Positions 1-7,518 of a DNA stretch of 14,281 nucleotides are shown here, one piece after another (position 1 is the stretch's first letter; every line of letters starts with the position of its first letter). The translations under genes were made by a program, and so were the position numbers. The stretch lies in assembly GCA_030831885.1 (NCBI GenBank), contig JAURKF010000109.1:1-14281 (forward strand), read 5' to 3'. This DNA comes from Flavobacteriales bacterium (lineage in GTDB: Bacteria > Bacteroidota > Bacteroidia > Flavobacteriales > UA16). A model generated the notes under the pieces. The model had not been told where the DNA came from, made no database searches, and saw only the letters and a list, made by a program, of their open reading frames with translations.

Positions 1-2
1 AA

Positions 3-566
3 ACCATTATTTTGAATAGAGCAACCAAATCGCTCACGCTGTATCATCAAATGATAGGTCGCGGCTCACGCGTAATACCGGGCAAAACCGATTTCACAGT
101 CATTGATTTGGGGAACAACGCTCGTCGTTTTGGTCTTTGGGAGTCTAGCATTGATTGGCAAGATATCTTCCGTAATCCGGATGCATACATTGAGTCGATT
201 GTAAGCGACGAGCAGATGGAAAAGGAGATGGTGTATGAGATGCCCAGTGAAGTGCGTGAGTTTTTTAAAAACTCGGCGGTCATCGATTTCGATATTCGTG
301 AGGAGTATTCGCGCCTGATGAAAATGGGAGCACGCACCAAGGATGTTTTAGATACTTCCATACGTCAGCATGCCTCGATTATCACCGAGAATGCCGACGA
401 CCACCAACAGGCGTTGGAGTTGCTCAAAATGCTGGAGCCCGATATCAAAAGCCGGGTGAAGCATTACAGCTATTGTATCAGTCGCAGTACGGAAAATTAC
501 CTAATGTGGATGCGTGATGAGTACACGCGGAAGCTGCAGCAGGTGCTTCGTCAGCATTACGCTTGA
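3..566 (+). CDS. DEAD/DEAH-box (SF2) helicase, C-terminal fragment
   Basis: This is the 3' end of a gene that begins left of the window; the frame is open from base 3 and stops with TGA at 564-566. The fragment starts inside helicase domain 2 and shows the SF2 motif VI signature QMIGRGSR at bases 48-71, whose arginines contact ATP in this family. It is followed by FTVIDLGNNARRFGLW, a pattern found in SSL2/UvrB-like DEAD/DEAH helicases of Bacteroidota. The last 120 residues are charged and probably helical (many Glu, Lys, Arg) and form a C-terminal extension with no motif I recognise. The TTG at 12 is an internal leucine, not a start. The enzyme should use ATP to unwind or remodel nucleic acid in the cytoplasm; the exact substrate cannot be read from this part. 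Confidence 0.85.
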   Translation, partial: TIILNRATKSLTLYHQMIGRGSRVIPGKTDFTVIDLGNNARRFGLWESSIDWQDIFRNPDAYIESIVSDEQMEKEMVYEMPSEVREFFKNSAVIDFDIREEYSRLMKMGARTKDVLDTSIRQHASIITENADDHQQALELLKMLEPDIKSRVKHYSYCISRSTENYLMWMRDEYTRKLQQVLRQHYA

Positions 567-575
567 TAAATGACA

Positions 576-605
576 TATGGGCACTTGACATCACTCTTGC
601 CCATA
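576..605. repeat. 8-bp perfect inverted repeat around the candidate promoter
   Basis: TATGGGCA at 576-583 and TGCCCATA at 598-605 are exact reverse complements separated by 14 bases. They lie just after the helicase stop at 566. The arms flank the candidate -33 element, and the right arm touches the -7 element. It could be a weak terminator of the helicase gene (no immediate T run follows) or an operator for the next gene. Confidence 0.4.
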
Positions 606-612
606 ATCTTTG
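585..612 (+). promoter_or_regulatory. candidate Bacteroidota promoter upstream of the AHSA1 gene
   Basis: TTG at 585-587 is followed, 17 bases on, by AATCTTTG at 605-612 (TAATCTTTG from 604). This is one mismatch from the Bacteroidota -7 consensus TAnnTTTG with its -33 TTG. The position is about 44 bases before the ATG at 656. The assignment is by motif only; such short motifs occur by chance. Confidence 0.4.
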
Positions 613-655
613 CATGCTTGTTCTGTTTAATTTTGAAAATTATACCGCTTAGTAA

Positions 656-1066
656 ATGAAAATCAAAACCGATAATATATTCCAGGTGATCGAGTTCGAT
701 TGCACTGTTGCAGAGGTGTTCAAGGCTCTAACCGACGCGCGATTGCTCTCTCGTTTAACGGGCATGTCGGCGGAGATGGAGCAGCTCGAAGGCAGCACTT
801 TCCATGCATGGGACAATCGTTGTCATGGCTATATGCTTCACCTTAAAGAAAACACTCGTATCGTGCAGGCATGGCGCCATGTCGATTTCCCGGAGGGCAT
901 GTTTAGCATCGTTACCTTCGATTTTGAAAAAACCGAAACGGGTTCGCGGGTTAGTTTCAATCACACCGGCGTTCCCGAAGAAGCATCGGGGTGGCTCACA
1001 GAGACCTGGAAAAAGGACTTTTGGGTTCCTATCACCGAGCATTTGAGTCATAAGGTTCTTTCGTAG
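656..1066 (+). CDS. AHSA1/SRPBCC-fold small protein
   Basis: A 136-residue soluble protein with no signal peptide. Its pattern is that of the START-like SRPBCC superfamily, AHSA1 branch. The N-terminal beta strand (residues 7-18) is followed by a helix with VAEVFKALTDARLLSRLTG. The middle has the strands with LKENTRIVQAWRHVDFPEG, near the usual R..W R....P.G block. Next comes a strand, GSRVSFNHTGVPEE, and finally a long C-terminal helix with GWLTETWKKDFWVPITEHL. The length matches the family (about 130-160). Members form a hydrophobic cavity that may bind lipids or other small molecules, or act as Hsp90 co-chaperone-like modules; the ligand here is unknown. It stands 89 bases after the helicase gene and 122 before the next, so it may be transcribed alone from the candidate promoter near 585-612. 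Confidence 0.85.
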   Translation: MKIKTDNIFQVIEFDCTVAEVFKALTDARLLSRLTGMSAEMEQLEGSTFHAWDNRCHGYMLHLKENTRIVQAWRHVDFPEGMFSIVTFDFEKTETGSRVSFNHTGVPEEASGWLTETWKKDFWVPITEHLSHKVLS

Positions 1067-1111
1067 CCGCAATTGCAATGAAGATTGCTTTGTTTTCTGT
1101 GCTGAGGATAG

Positions 1112-1131
1112 CCCATGATTTCAATCGTGGG
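1112..1131 (+). terminator. weak hairpin after the AHSA1 gene
   Basis: CCCATGA (1112-1118) can pair with TCGTGGG (1125-1131) around a 6-base loop, with one G-T wobble. Only a short, poor T stretch follows (ATTTGT), so this would be a weak terminator or a chance fold. It sits 46 bases after the stop codon at 1066. Confidence 0.25.
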
Positions 1132-1188
1132 ATTTGTAATGTATCCCGTAGTTCGAAGGAATATTAATTCAGAGTCTATTTTGGCCGC

Positions 1189-2040
1189 ATGAAATTGTAT
1201 GCAATTGAAACCGGGCATTTCAAGCTCGACGGGGGCGCTATGTTTGGCGTAGTGCCTAAAAGTATCTGGCAAAAAACCAATCCTGCCGATAGCAACAACA
1301 TGATCGATTTAGCTATGCGTTGTCTGTTGGTGGAGGATGGCAATAGGCTCATACTCATCGACACCGGAATTGGTAACAAGCAGAGCGAAAAGTTCCTTTC
1401 ACACTACTTTTTGCATGGTAATAATTCGCTGGATGCTTCGCTTCAGGCGCTTGGTTTTCATCGCAGCGATGTTACTGATGTCTTTCTTACACACCTGCAT
1501 TTCGATCATTGCGGTGGAGCAATTGAATTGGATCGTTCAAGCGGACAGTATAGACCGTCTTTCTCCAATGCCCGCTATTGGTCCAACCAACGTCACTGGC
1601 AATGGGCGACCGAGCCGAATCCACGCGAAAAGGCAAGTTTTCTTTCCGAGAATATTCTACCCATTCAGGAAAGCGGACAGTTGAATTTTATTGATCGATC
1701 ATCCGAACTTACCACTTCGGAATTGGGGTTCGATGTGCTTTTCGTAGATGGTCATACCGACAGCATGATGCTTCCGCTAATTACTATGAACGAGAGAAAA
1801 TTGTGCTACATGGCCGATTTGATTCCAACCACCGGACATATTCAACTGCCATATATCATGGGCTATGATACCCGCCCACTTATTACGATGGAGGAAAAGG
1901 CGCGTATCCTTCAGCAGGCTACAGCAGAAAACTGGGTGCTGGTATATGAGCACGATCCGGTCAATGAATGCTCTACGCTGGTACAAACGGAAAAGGGGGC
2001 TCGAATCGGTGAGGTGCTCGCCCTAAGGGATGTGTGTTGA
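1189..2040 (+). CDS. MBL-fold metallohydrolase
   Basis: A 283-residue cytoplasmic protein of the metallo-beta-lactamase superfamily (COG0491-type hydrolases). The dinuclear metal site is complete: HLHFDH at 102-107 (His102, His104, Asp106, His107), then His189 in DGHTDS, the bridging Asp210 in YMADLIPT, and His255 in VYEHDP. The long N-terminal part (GHFKLDGGAMFGVVP, then LIDTGIGNK) matches the lactonase / methyl-parathion-hydrolase-like branch rather than true beta-lactamases, and there is no signal peptide. The substrate is not readable: a lactone, a phosphoester or a thioester are all possible in this fold. It is preceded by 122 and followed by 70 non-coding bases and seems to be a single gene. 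The ATG at 1189 is chosen because the conserved strand starts at once with MKLYAIETGHF. Confidence 0.9.
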   Translation: MKLYAIETGHFKLDGGAMFGVVPKSIWQKTNPADSNNMIDLAMRCLLVEDGNRLILIDTGIGNKQSEKFLSHYFLHGNNSLDASLQALGFHRSDVTDVFLTHLHFDHCGGAIELDRSSGQYRPSFSNARYWSNQRHWQWATEPNPREKASFLSENILPIQESGQLNFIDRSSELTTSELGFDVLFVDGHTDSMMLPLITMNERKLCYMADLIPTTGHIQLPYIMGYDTRPLITMEEKARILQQATAENWVLVYEHDPVNECSTLVQTEKGARIGEVLALRDVC

Positions 2041-2110
2041 GTTGTGATATACCATCCGTTGAGCGATTCGATTTAGGGTGTGTGAAGGTCAAATTGTACT
2101 AATTTGGCAT

Positions 2111-2767
2111 ATGCGTTTTTCGGTTTTCATCACCACGAGTTTATTGTGCCTCGCGTGTTGCGCCCAGGCCCAAAATTACACCTTCGATCCGGGAAGTGAA
2201 TATTATGGAACGCTCGAAATGAATATGTACACCGAGCATTACATGTACATCGGTCATGATTTGCAAGACTCGGCCTATATCACTTGGCGCCTGATTGAAA
2301 ATACATGTCCGGATGAATGGGATATTCAGGCGTGTGACTATCAGCACTGTTATACCGGACTGCCCAATTTTGGCAATATGAACGCAGTTGCCCCCGGTGG
2401 CCAAGGCTACCTGCGAATGATTGTCAATCCTTTTTTGGTTCCCGGTTCGGGCATGCTGCATTTTCTCATTTATCCAACGGGAGAGCCAACGAACTATACC
2501 GATGCGTACTATTATTTTAATACGACTCTGGTAAATACGGAAACCGTTCTAATCGATACTGAATCGGCCCTTTTCCAATCGAATGAAATTATATACGCCG
2601 GCCCAATTTCCGGCGATGTTTTTTTGTATGATGCAAATGGGAAATGCGTGTCCATTGCGAACAAGACAACGCCCGCACAATGCGTGTCGATGGAAAACCT
2701 GCCTTCAGGTATGTACTTCTTGCGCGCACCCACGGGCCGTACATTTCGAATTGTGAAACCTCATTGA
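2111..2767 (+). CDS. small secreted Ig-like protein with T9SS sorting domain
   Basis: A 218-residue exported protein. The ATG at 2111 is preferred over an in-frame GTG at 2078 because it puts a normal signal peptide at the very start: MRF, a hydrophobic stretch to about residue 18, and a likely cut after AQA at 20. Residues 30-140 look like a beta-sandwich of the type often placed before T9SS tails, with WRLIENTCPDEWDIQACD and cysteines at 66, 75 and 80 that could form disulphides. Residues 150-218 are a short type A T9SS sorting domain: a GDVFLYDANGKCV strand, LPSGMYFLR, and a final TFRIVKPH. The protein should cross the outer membrane by T9SS and be anchored or released. Its function is not known to me. 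The peptidase gene begins 19 bases downstream, so the two are probably one transcript. Confidence 0.75.
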   Translation: MRFSVFITTSLLCLACCAQAQNYTFDPGSEYYGTLEMNMYTEHYMYIGHDLQDSAYITWRLIENTCPDEWDIQACDYQHCYTGLPNFGNMNAVAPGGQGYLRMIVNPFLVPGSGMLHFLIYPTGEPTNYTDAYYYFNTTLVNTETVLIDTESALFQSNEIIYAGPISGDVFLYDANGKCVSIANKTTPAQCVSMENLPSGMYFLRAPTGRTFRIVKPH

Positions 2768-2786
2768 TTAATCAACCATACACCGA

Positions 2787-5700
2787 ATGAAATCATTTTA
2801 TTCTTTTCTCTGCTGCGCTTTGCTCACGCATGCGGCGTGGTCTCAAACCAACGTTCACGTAGTCGGTCAGGAAGGCAGCACCGTGCTCCTTACATGCACC
2901 ATCGAAGACTACACAATAAGCCATGAAGGCATCTACACCGATATCAATTTTGAAGAATCGACTCCTGTTTTGAAAGCAGGGGCTCCGCAGGTGCGCAAGC
3001 TTACAGAAGCTCTTATCGTAGATGATACCCATGAAATGATGGTAACTGTTACGCATGCTGTCTATGAAGAAATTCAGGATGTATATATGCGACCTTCGAA
3101 GGGAAATTTGTTGCGCACCATCGACCCGGCGACCGTACCTTATCAGGAGGGCGCCTTGTATTCGCAAAATGAATTCTACCCCGGCAAGCTTGCTGCGTTG
3201 GGCGATCCATACGTACAACATCAGTATCGCGGACAAAGCATTCATTTCTATCCCGTACAGTACAATTCTGTTACACATGTGTTGCGGGTGTATAGTTCCA
3301 TTGATGTTACAGTTTCTTCAACCGGCCAGCCCGGGGAAAATCCGCTGCCGGCCAATGTTTTCGAGCAAACACAACTGCCAATGCAAGAGGTGTATAAAGC
3401 GCACTTCCTGAATTATCCCGAAAACAGCTCGCGCTATGAGCAGGTGGGTGAATTGGGAAATATGCTGGTTATTACACATGCACAGTATCTCGAGGAATTG
3501 GAGCCTTGGATTCAGTGGAAAAAGGAAAAGGGAATTCCGGTAGAGGTAGTGGATGTGGCTACCATCAACTCAATCAATGCAATCCATGCCTACGTTCAGA
3601 ATTATTACGAAACCAATGGTTTGACTTATCTGATGCTGGTAGGGGATGAAGATCAGATTCCGGTTGAGTTGCTCAATAACTCGGGCGGTCAAGGTTATTG
3701 CGATGCGTGCTATGGCTATGTAGCCGGCAATGATAGTTATGCCGATGTTTTTGTAGGACACTTCCTCGTTCACAACGATTCGGAATTGCCCGCGCTTGTT
3801 CAGAAGACGCTGGAGTACGAACGCAACCCGAATACAGCCGTGGATTGGTTTTCCGTAGCGATGGGCATCGGTTCCAACGAAGGCGATGGTATTGGTGATG
3901 ATAACGAAGCAGATTGGCAACACCAGAATGGTATCAAGGAAGATTTGTTAAGTTTCACCTACACGGAAGTATGGGAGAAATACGATGGGGGTCATACCGC
4001 AAGTTCACCAACGGGTGGTCTTACTGCAGATGGCAGCGGAAGCCCGTCGGCTGCTTCACTCACAGATGTAATTGAAACCGGTTGCTCACTCATCAACTAC
4101 ACCGGTCACGGCGCGCATACACTCATCGTAACCGGCAGCTATACCAACACACAAATCAACCAACTGCAAAACAACGGACGTTATCCTTACTTCATCGTGG
4201 TAGGTTGTTGCACGGGCGATTACGACGATGATGATGATACAGGAGAGACGTTTGGTGAGGCCTGGGTGAAGAGCCCCTCTGCCAGCAACCTTACCGGTGG
4301 ATTGGGAGGCGCATTTAGCTCGGTGTATCAAAGTTGGGCACCTCCGATGGAAGCACAAGATGAGATGAACAAGATTATTGCGGAAACTGCCGGTATTGAA
4401 ACACGCCACACGATTGGTAGTATTCACTACCACGGTTGCGCCAGCATGAACGATGCCTATGGAACAGGCGGCGATGAAATGACCGACACCTGGATTGTGA
4501 TGGCCGACCCTACTGTGCAGTTGCGCACGGCCATGCCCTCGCAGCTCGTGGCCACGCATCCTGCAGGAGCCATCATGGGAATAACCTCTATGACCGTTTA
4601 TTGTTCTACCGAAGACGCGATGATCTGCGCAACGTTCAACGGGGAGATTCTCGATGCAGAAGTAGTATCGGGAGGGCAGGTTACGCTCAACTTTAATGCT
4701 GTTGTTGAGCCTGGCGATATTCTAATCACGGCAACCTCATTCAACACCATTCCTTATCAGGCGCTTGTTCCTGTCACACCTGCCGATGGTCCTTACGTGG
4801 TTGGTAATGCAACCGGAATCAACGATGCTACAGGCAACGGAAACGGGCTTGCCGATTACAACGAGCAAATCGGGTTAAATATCAACGCGGAGAACATTGG
4901 TATCGAAGCGGCGAATAATGTAAACGCCGTTGTTACGTGCGCTAATTCGGCAGTTGTAATCGACGATAACACGCACAACTTCGGCAATATCGCTGCAGGA
5001 GCGAGCTTTGAAGTCAGCAGTGCATTCTCCTTCCATATCAACGGGTACATCGCTGATCAAACTGTGGTGACGTTTGTAGTTACTTACACCGATGGTGCGG
5101 GAAATAGCTGGAGTAGCAATATCCCTGTTACTATCCAAGCTCCTGAGTTTGATTGTGTGGGCACCTACACGATCAATGACTCCCAAGGCAATGGCAATGG
5201 AAGAATTGATGCAGGAGAATTGGTATACATCACCTTTCCTGTAACCAATAGTGGGCATGCGGCAACGGCAGTGTCGGTTACAGCCGCGCTCTCGCAGACC
5301 TTACCCGGTATTGCAATAGGCATGACGCCCGACGTACTCGGCATACTACAGCCGGGACAAACAGTAAATGCGGAATTCTATATTCAGGTTGACGGAAACA
5401 TAACAGAAGCAGTGGCAATTGATCTGTTGCTGGAGATTACTTCTGATTATTACGGCAATGATTGCACAGAAAGTGTTACCGCTAACCAATCGATGGAAGA
5501 TTGGGAAACCGGCGATGACAGTTCGTATAACTGGTCCTATTCCGGCGACGCCGATTGGTTTGTAACAAGCGCGGTTGCTTATGAGGGAACGTACAGTATG
5601 CAAAGTGGTAACATCAACGACAATGATCTTTCAACGATGTACATTGTGGTCAATTCGCCCTCACAGTTTGATCTTTCATTTAGCTTTAAAACGAGCACCG

Positions 5701-6182
5701 AAGATGGGTATGACTTCCTTTCATTCCTGATCGACAATGTAGAACAGGGAAGCTGGAGTGGAGAAAACGATTGGACCGAAGTGAGCTATCCCGTTAGCCA
5801 GGGAAGCCACAATGTTCGCTGGCGCTATGCAAAAGACTTCACGGTGTCGTCGGGTAGTGATGCATGTTGGGTAGATAATATCGTTCTGCCTGTTGCACCG
5901 AATGTATCTGTAAATGAAGAGGCACGAAATGCCTATGTTCTTACCGCATACCCGGTCCCTTTTACCGATATTGTATCTGTGCGTATGAATAGCGCGCAAG
6001 GCGTAAAGGCAACCATTCGTGTATTGAATGCTTTGGGAAGCGTGGTTGAAGAGCGCTCGGTGAATGTAGTACCCGGCAACAATGCATGGGCGATTGAAAG
6101 CAGCGACTGGGCTGCGGGACTCTATACAATTCAAGTTGCAACAGCCGAAGGACTTGAATCATTGCCGGTAATGAAGCAGTAA
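2787..6182 (+). CDS. gingipain-like C25 cysteine peptidase, T9SS-exported
   Basis: A secreted multidomain protease of 1131 residues. Signal peptide at 1-19 (cut near WSQ). Residues 20-220 resemble the C25 propeptide (KAGAPQVRKL near 62-71). The peptidase domain runs from about 225 (NMLVITHAQYLEELEPWI) to 582. The catalytic His is His441 in NYTGHGAHT and the nucleophile is probably Cys474 in VVGCCTGDY; their spacing of 33 equals that of gingipain RgpB (His211/Cys244). A run of aspartates follows at 478-484. An Ig-like domain follows at about 585-665. Next come two repeats of about 118 residues, opening with GNGNGLADYNE (683) and GNGNGRIDAGE (801). A jelly-roll-like domain spans about 903-1036 and the type A T9SS sorting domain 1050-1131 (YPVPFTDIVSV, then a LYTIQV strand). 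It should degrade proteins outside the cell. Because it has a sorting tail it is a T9SS cargo, not the PorU sortase, which is also C25 but lacks one. Confidence 0.9.
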   Translation: MKSFYSFLCCALLTHAAWSQTNVHVVGQEGSTVLLTCTIEDYTISHEGIYTDINFEESTPVLKAGAPQVRKLTEALIVDDTHEMMVTVTHAVYEEIQDVYMRPSKGNLLRTIDPATVPYQEGALYSQNEFYPGKLAALGDPYVQHQYRGQSIHFYPVQYNSVTHVLRVYSSIDVTVSSTGQPGENPLPANVFEQTQLPMQEVYKAHFLNYPENSSRYEQVGELGNMLVITHAQYLEELEPWIQWKKEKGIPVEVVDVATINSINAIHAYVQNYYETNGLTYLMLVGDEDQIPVELLNNSGGQGYCDACYGYVAGNDSYADVFVGHFLVHNDSELPALVQKTLEYERNPNTAVDWFSVAMGIGSNEGDGIGDDNEADWQHQNGIKEDLLSFTYTEVWEKYDGGHTASSPTGGLTADGSGSPSAASLTDVIETGCSLINYTGHGAHTLIVTGSYTNTQINQLQNNGRYPYFIVVGCCTGDYDDDDDTGETFGEAWVKSPSASNLTGGLGGAFSSVYQSWAPPMEAQDEMNKIIAETAGIETRHTIGSIHYHGCASMNDAYGTGGDEMTDTWIVMADPTVQLRTAMPSQLVATHPAGAIMGITSMTVYCSTEDAMICATFNGEILDAEVVSGGQVTLNFNAVVEPGDILITATSFNTIPYQALVPVTPADGPYVVGNATGINDATGNGNGLADYNEQIGLNINAENIGIEAANNVNAVVTCANSAVVIDDNTHNFGNIAAGASFEVSSAFSFHINGYIADQTVVTFVVTYTDGAGNSWSSNIPVTIQAPEFDCVGTYTINDSQGNGNGRIDAGELVYITFPVTNSGHAATAVSVTAALSQTLPGIAIGMTPDVLGILQPGQTVNAEFYIQVDGNITEAVAIDLLLEITSDYYGNDCTESVTANQSMEDWETGDDSSYNWSYSGDADWFVTSAVAYEGTYSMQSGNINDNDLSTMYIVVNSPSQFDLSFSFKTSTEDGYDFLSFLIDNVEQGSWSGENDWTEVSYPVSQGSHNVRWRYAKDFTVSSGSDACWVDNIVLPVAPNVSVNEEARNAYVLTAYPVPFTDIVSVRMNSAQGVKATIRVLNALGSVVEERSVNVVPGNNAWAIESSDWAAGLYTIQVATAEGLESLPVMKQ

Positions 6183-6197
6183 GATTCACGTTAAATT

Positions 6198-6272
6198 TAT
6201 CCGGACTATTTAACCTGCGCACATCGCAATAAAAAGTGCACAGCTTTGGTTAGATAGTCCGGATATTTTTTT
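6198..6272 (+). terminator. long-stem hairpin with T tract between the peptidase and SIMPL genes
   Basis: Bases 6198-6215 and 6248-6265 form an 18-bp inverted repeat with a single T/G position that can still pair as G-U in RNA. The loop is 32 bases, and a run of seven Ts follows at 6266-6272. It begins 15 bases after the peptidase stop and ends only 4 bases before the next ATG at 6277. The stem and T run argue for an intrinsic terminator; the large loop and the position against the next start leave a leader or attenuator role open. Confidence 0.65.
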
Positions 6273-6276
6273 ACCC

Positions 6277-7011
6277 ATGAATAAAACACATTACTCAACT
6301 CTCTTCATTGCTCTTGCGGTGTTGGGATCATCTTTTATCCTTGCTGATGCTTATCGCAATCGTAACCGAGGCAATGATACTATTTCCGTGACAGGCCTTG
6401 GCAGTAAGGACTTCACCTCCGACCTAATCGTTTGGAGCGGTTCTTTTCACAAGAAGAATTTGGATTTGAAAATGGCGTATGCCGAATTGGGAGCAGCGCG
6501 AGAGGTCGTTCAAACCTATCTTATTAGCAAAGGTATGACTACGGATAAACTGATTTTTTCAGCGATCGATATTGAGCAGCAATTCGATAACCAATACGAC
6601 GATGAAGGAAACCAGATTAGCTCCGTTTTTACAGGTTATCGATTGCAGCAAAGTGTGCAAATAGAATCAAATGAAGTTGAAAAAGTGGAAGAATTATCAC
6701 GGAATGTCACGGAGCTTATTAACTCCGGTATAGAGTTCTACTCCAATGCACCCAATTACTATTACACCAAGCTTGCTGAACTGAAGATTGAAATGATTGC
6801 CGAAGCCACAAAGGATGCGCAATTGCGGGCTCAGAAAATTGCTGAAAATGCAGGTGGCGGATTAGGCACGCTGAAAAGTGCGGATATGGGAGTGGTTCAA
6901 ATTGTAGGACAAAACGCAGCGGAAGATTACTCATGGGGAGGATCTTTCAACACGACCTCTAAAAACAAGACGGCGAGTATTACGGTGAACCTGAAGTATG
7001 AATCCGATTAG
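6277..7011 (+). CDS. SIMPL-domain (DUF541) periplasmic protein
   Basis: A 244-residue protein with a single hydrophobic N-terminal segment (residues 8-24), so it is either membrane-anchored or exported to the periplasm. Residues 35-242 form one SIMPL/DUF541 domain. Landmarks are ISVTGLGSKDFTSDLIVWSG at the first strand, a helix with AYAELGAAREVVQTYL, FTGYRLQQSVQIES in the middle, and the helix ATKDAQLRAQKIAENAGGGLG, which is the most conserved part of this family, ending with KTASITVNLKYE. The E. coli member YggE lowers oxidative stress, and other members form oligomers; a biochemical activity is not settled. It lies 94 bases after the peptidase gene and is separated from it by the hairpin at 6198-6272, and it is followed by a strong terminator. 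Confidence 0.88.
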   Translation: MNKTHYSTLFIALAVLGSSFILADAYRNRNRGNDTISVTGLGSKDFTSDLIVWSGSFHKKNLDLKMAYAELGAAREVVQTYLISKGMTTDKLIFSAIDIEQQFDNQYDDEGNQISSVFTGYRLQQSVQIESNEVEKVEELSRNVTELINSGIEFYSNAPNYYYTKLAELKIEMIAEATKDAQLRAQKIAENAGGGLGTLKSADMGVVQIVGQNAAEDYSWGGSFNTTSKNKTASITVNLKYESD

Positions 7012-7030
7012 TAGAATCCGATAAAAAGAA

Positions 7031-7064
7031 GAAAGGCCCGAATTCAGTTGGATTCGGGCCTTTC
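7031..7064. terminator. bidirectional intrinsic terminator
   Basis: A perfect 13-bp stem, GAAAGGCCCGAAT (7031-7043) with ATTCGGGCCTTTC (7052-7064), has an 8-base loop. On the plus strand it is followed by CATTTTAAT; on the minus strand it is followed by TTCTTTTTAT. It separates two convergent units: the SIMPL gene ending at 7011 and the minus-strand gene ending at 7087. Confidence 0.9.
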
Positions 7065-7086
7065 ATTTTAATAGTTAGAGTTACAG

Positions 7087-7515
7087 TTATGCGATAAGAT
7101 TCTCCTTTCCAATTAAGAGTTGAAGACGAGTTAAAGCTCTAAGTTCAGATTTATTATGCCCGTTCAACGATTCTGCTATTCGAGAGGCGGAATGAATGAT
7201 ACGATCAATAACATCCTCGGAAAATAACTCCAAATGCTCCTTGAAATACCTGCTGAATATGGTATAAGCACTTTCGGAGTAGAAGTCTTTCTCGTACAAA
7301 AAGTCAAATATGATGTGTATCTGATACGCAGAATCGCTTCCATACAAATCGGTCGTGTCGTCGAGCGACATCCAGTCTTCTCGAATGATTTGCTGCAGAG
7401 TGACTATTTCGGCGGGGCTCACTCGCTTATCCGATTTCGCGATGGAGTAAAACAAATATCCCAACTTCTGATAGAAGGCTTCCGGATATCGTTTACGTGT
7501 GTTTTGCTTTTGCAT
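7087..7515 (-). CDS. TerB-like small helical protein
   Basis: A 142-residue cytoplasmic, predicted all-helical protein without signal peptide. Its first third, FYQKLGYLFYSIAKSDKRV followed by SPAEI (residues 14-37), matches the start of the TerB-like / DjlA-N fold, where a helix ending in an acidic Asp is followed by a short turn and S-P-A-E. The rest is helical with many aromatic and charged residues. TerB-like domains bind metal or act as protein-protein modules in tellurite and stress systems; nothing here shows which. It begins 3 bases after the stop of the coiled-coil gene upstream on this strand, so the two are almost certainly cotranslated. The terminator at 7031-7064 closes the unit. 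Confidence 0.6.
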   Translation of the reverse strand: MQKQNTRKRYPEAFYQKLGYLFYSIAKSDKRVSPAEIVTLQQIIREDWMSLDDTTDLYGSDSAYQIHIIFDFLYEKDFYSESAYTIFSRYFKEHLELFSEDVIDRIIHSASRIAESLNGHNKSELRALTRLQLLIGKENLIA

Positions 7516-7518
7516 CGC

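Noticed and set aside
2078..2110. GTG at 2078 as the start of the small T9SS protein
   Set aside because: It would add 11 residues before the signal peptide and bury it; the ATG at 2111 gives a normal N-terminus.
2793..6134. Several long antisense open frames inside the C25 peptidase gene (for example 2793-3278, 4086-4559 and 5721-6134)
   Set aside because: The sense strand encodes a recognisable multidomain protein throughout; the antisense translations lack any family motif and have unlikely composition.
2787..6182. Assignment of the C25 peptidase as the T9SS sortase PorU
   Set aside because: PorU lacks a T9SS sorting domain, whereas this protein ends in one and carries extra repeat and jelly-roll domains, so it is a cargo.
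7000..7022. Direct repeat of GAATCCGAT at 7000-7008 and 7014-7022 around the SIMPL stop codon
   Set aside because: Nine bases with a 14-base period is most simply a small local duplication; no function is suggested.
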